Source of the DNA: Bacteroidales bacterium
GTDB taxonomy: Bacteria > Bacteroidota > Bacteroidia > Bacteroidales > WCHB1-69
Reading direction: 5' to 3'
Length of the DNA: 16,942 bases
Assembly (NCBI GenBank): GCA_023229985.1
Contig: JALNYF010000047.1
Coordinates: forward strand, 1-16,942
Each line of letters starts with the position of its first letter. The stretch's first letter is position 1. The translations under genes and the position numbers were made by a program. Of the stretch, positions 15,699 to 16,942 are shown one piece after another. The notes under the pieces are model-generated. The model did not search any database. It worked only from the letters and a program-made list of their open reading frames with translations, and was not told the DNA's origin.

Positions 15699-16942
15699 AT
15701 GAAAGTTCAATTTTTAGGAGCCACTACCGAAGTTACAGGTAGTAAATTTCTGCTGACGACAGTCAAAGGAGTTAAGATATTATTGGATTGCGGAATGTAC
15801 CAAGGGAAAGGATTGGAAACCGATGGAATGAACCGCGATTTGGGCTTCGACCCGAAGGAAATTGATTATATTCTGCTGTCCCACGCCCATATCGACCATT
15901 CTGGTCTGATTCCATACGTTGTGAAGCTGGGTTTCAAAGGCACCGTTTTTTGTACGCCGGCAGCCCGCGATCTGTGTTCTATTATGTTACCCGATTCAGG
16001 TAAGATACAAGAATCTGATACACAGCAATTTAATAAAAAACGTGCGCGCCAAAGTCTGAAACCGGTTGAACCCATCTATACGATGCACGATGCGGCGGTC
16101 AGCATGAGACAATTTGTCAGTATCCCTTACGATTTGCCATTTGACATCACTCCCGATTTTTCTATCCGCTTTATCAATTCCGGTCACATGCTCGGAAGTG
16201 GAGCCATTTACATTACCTATAAAGAAAACAGAAAGAAGAAAACCCTTTGCTACACGGGCGATGTGGGACGTTACAACAAAACCATTCTTCCCGACCCGTC
16301 TGCCTTCCCGCAAGCCGAATACATCATCACTGAATCTACTTATGGAAACCGCGAGCACACCACAATTGACCAAGCTGAGCGCGATTTGGCGTTGGTGGTG
16401 AAAGATGCGTGCGCCAAACGACGCGGTAAACTCATTATCCCCTCTTTTGCCATCGGCAGAACACAGGAAATTGTCTATGCACTTCAGAAATTAAAGAATG
16501 CCAATAACTTACCGGATGTCGATATCTTTGTGGATAGTCCGTTAGCGGTTTCTGCTACCGACATTTTCCGTCTGCATAGTGACTGTTTTAACGAGACCAT
16601 GCAAGATTATATTAAGGTGGACAGCGATCCGTTTGGCTTTCAAAACCTCCACTATGTGCGCAGTGTTGACGATTCCAAGCGTTTGAATAATTACAATCGT
16701 CCGTGCATTATTATTTCCGCTTCGGGCATGATGGAAGCCGGACGTGTAAAACACCATTTAGCGAATAATATTGAGAACCCGCGTACGACGATTCTGTCGG
16801 TAGGTTATTGTTCCCCTACAACGCTGGGTGCCAAGATTATGCGTGGCGATAATACCGTCTCCATCTTTGGGGTGAAGTACAAAGTAAAAGCTACGTTGGC
16901 ATCTATCGAAGCCTTTTCCGGTCACGCTGATTATAAGGAGTT
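15699..16942 (+). CDS. Beta-CASP metallo-beta-lactamase-fold RNase (YSH1/CPSF-73-like), truncated by window end
   Basis: The frame from the ATG at 15699-15701 stays open for 414 codons to the right edge without a stop. The metallo-beta-lactamase motifs are in order: H62, H64, D66 and H67 in SHAHIDHSG, H163 in NSGHMLGSG and D188 in YTGDVGR. The beta-CASP insert follows, with motif A glutamate E212 in TESTYG, PSFAIGRTQE near 248-257, SASGMMEAGR near 340-349, and motif B H409 in FSGHAD. Motif C and the C terminus lie beyond the window. Such proteins are usually zinc-dependent RNA endo- or exonucleases. It starts 32 bases after the S4-protein gene on the same strand. Confidence 0.88.
   Translation, partial: MKVQFLGATTEVTGSKFLLTTVKGVKILLDCGMYQGKGLETDGMNRDLGFDPKEIDYILLSHAHIDHSGLIPYVVKLGFKGTVFCTPAARDLCSIMLPDSGKIQESDTQQFNKKRARQSLKPVEPIYTMHDAAVSMRQFVSIPYDLPFDITPDFSIRFINSGHMLGSGAIYITYKENRKKKTLCYTGDVGRYNKTILPDPSAFPQAEYIITESTYGNREHTTIDQAERDLALVVKDACAKRRGKLIIPSFAIGRTQEIVYALQKLKNANNLPDVDIFVDSPLAVSATDIFRLHSDCFNETMQDYIKVDSDPFGFQNLHYVRSVDDSKRLNNYNRPCIIISASGMMEAGRVKHHLANNIENPRTTILSVGYCSPTTLGAKIMRGDNTVSIFGVKYKVKATLASIEAFSGHADYKE

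Noticed and set aside
1..16942. CRISPR array, tRNA, rRNA, riboswitch, toxin-antitoxin pair or restriction genes
   Set aside because: None of these has a recognisable repeat, fold or motif in the window. Genes are closely packed, and every gap is under 300 bases.

Overview
The window looks like a chromosomal stretch from a member of the Bacteroidota, probably Bacteroidales-like. Candidate promoters carry the phylum's TAnnTTTG -7 element (TATATTTG, TACTTTTG twice, TAATTTTG), purine-rich Shine-Dalgarno sequences are weak or absent, and the encoded LpxH, Era, FolD and S4 proteins have the expected character. The window contains no complete mobile element, no CRISPR array and no tRNA or rRNA gene that I can recognise.

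Layout, left to right. (1) Positions 1-86 are the end of an IS3-family insertion sequence: a probable terminal repeat at 86 and the first 13 codons of a transposase OrfA-like protein running off the left edge. (2) Positions 126-689 (minus) encode a very AT-rich, single-span membrane protein of unknown function. (3) Positions 859-7107 (minus) form a heavy-metal efflux operon, read from right to left: a small His/Cys-rich exported protein, a lipoprotein membrane-fusion adaptor with His-rich ends, a 1032-residue RND pump, and a TolC/CzcC-type outer-membrane factor. It appears to start at a promoter near 7134-7141. (4) Positions 7188-11202 (minus) hold a second co-directional group: a cysteine-desulfurase-family PLP enzyme, an exported subtilase with a C-terminal outer-membrane beta-barrel-like region, and a GNAT acetyltransferase of the spermidine/diamine type. 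(5) Positions 11203-11446 are a divergent promoter region. (6) From 11447 to the right edge the plus strand carries a tight housekeeping run: aspartate aminotransferase, lpxH, era, folD, an Hsp15-like S4 protein and a beta-CASP metallo-beta-lactamase RNase cut by the window end.

How the genes work together. In the efflux operon the pump, adaptor and outer-membrane channel would form one trans-envelope complex, with the His/Cys-rich small protein as a likely periplasmic metal-binding accessory. No metal sensor or two-component system is in the window. The plus-strand run mixes amino acid metabolism, lipid A synthesis, ribosome maturation, one-carbon metabolism and RNA handling, as is usual in growth-linked bacterial clusters.

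I did not find a convincing new multi-gene defence or signalling system. The items most worth a second look are a FolD with isoleucine in place of the catalytic lysine, the subtilase/beta-barrel fusion, and the AT-rich orphan gene next to an IS end.
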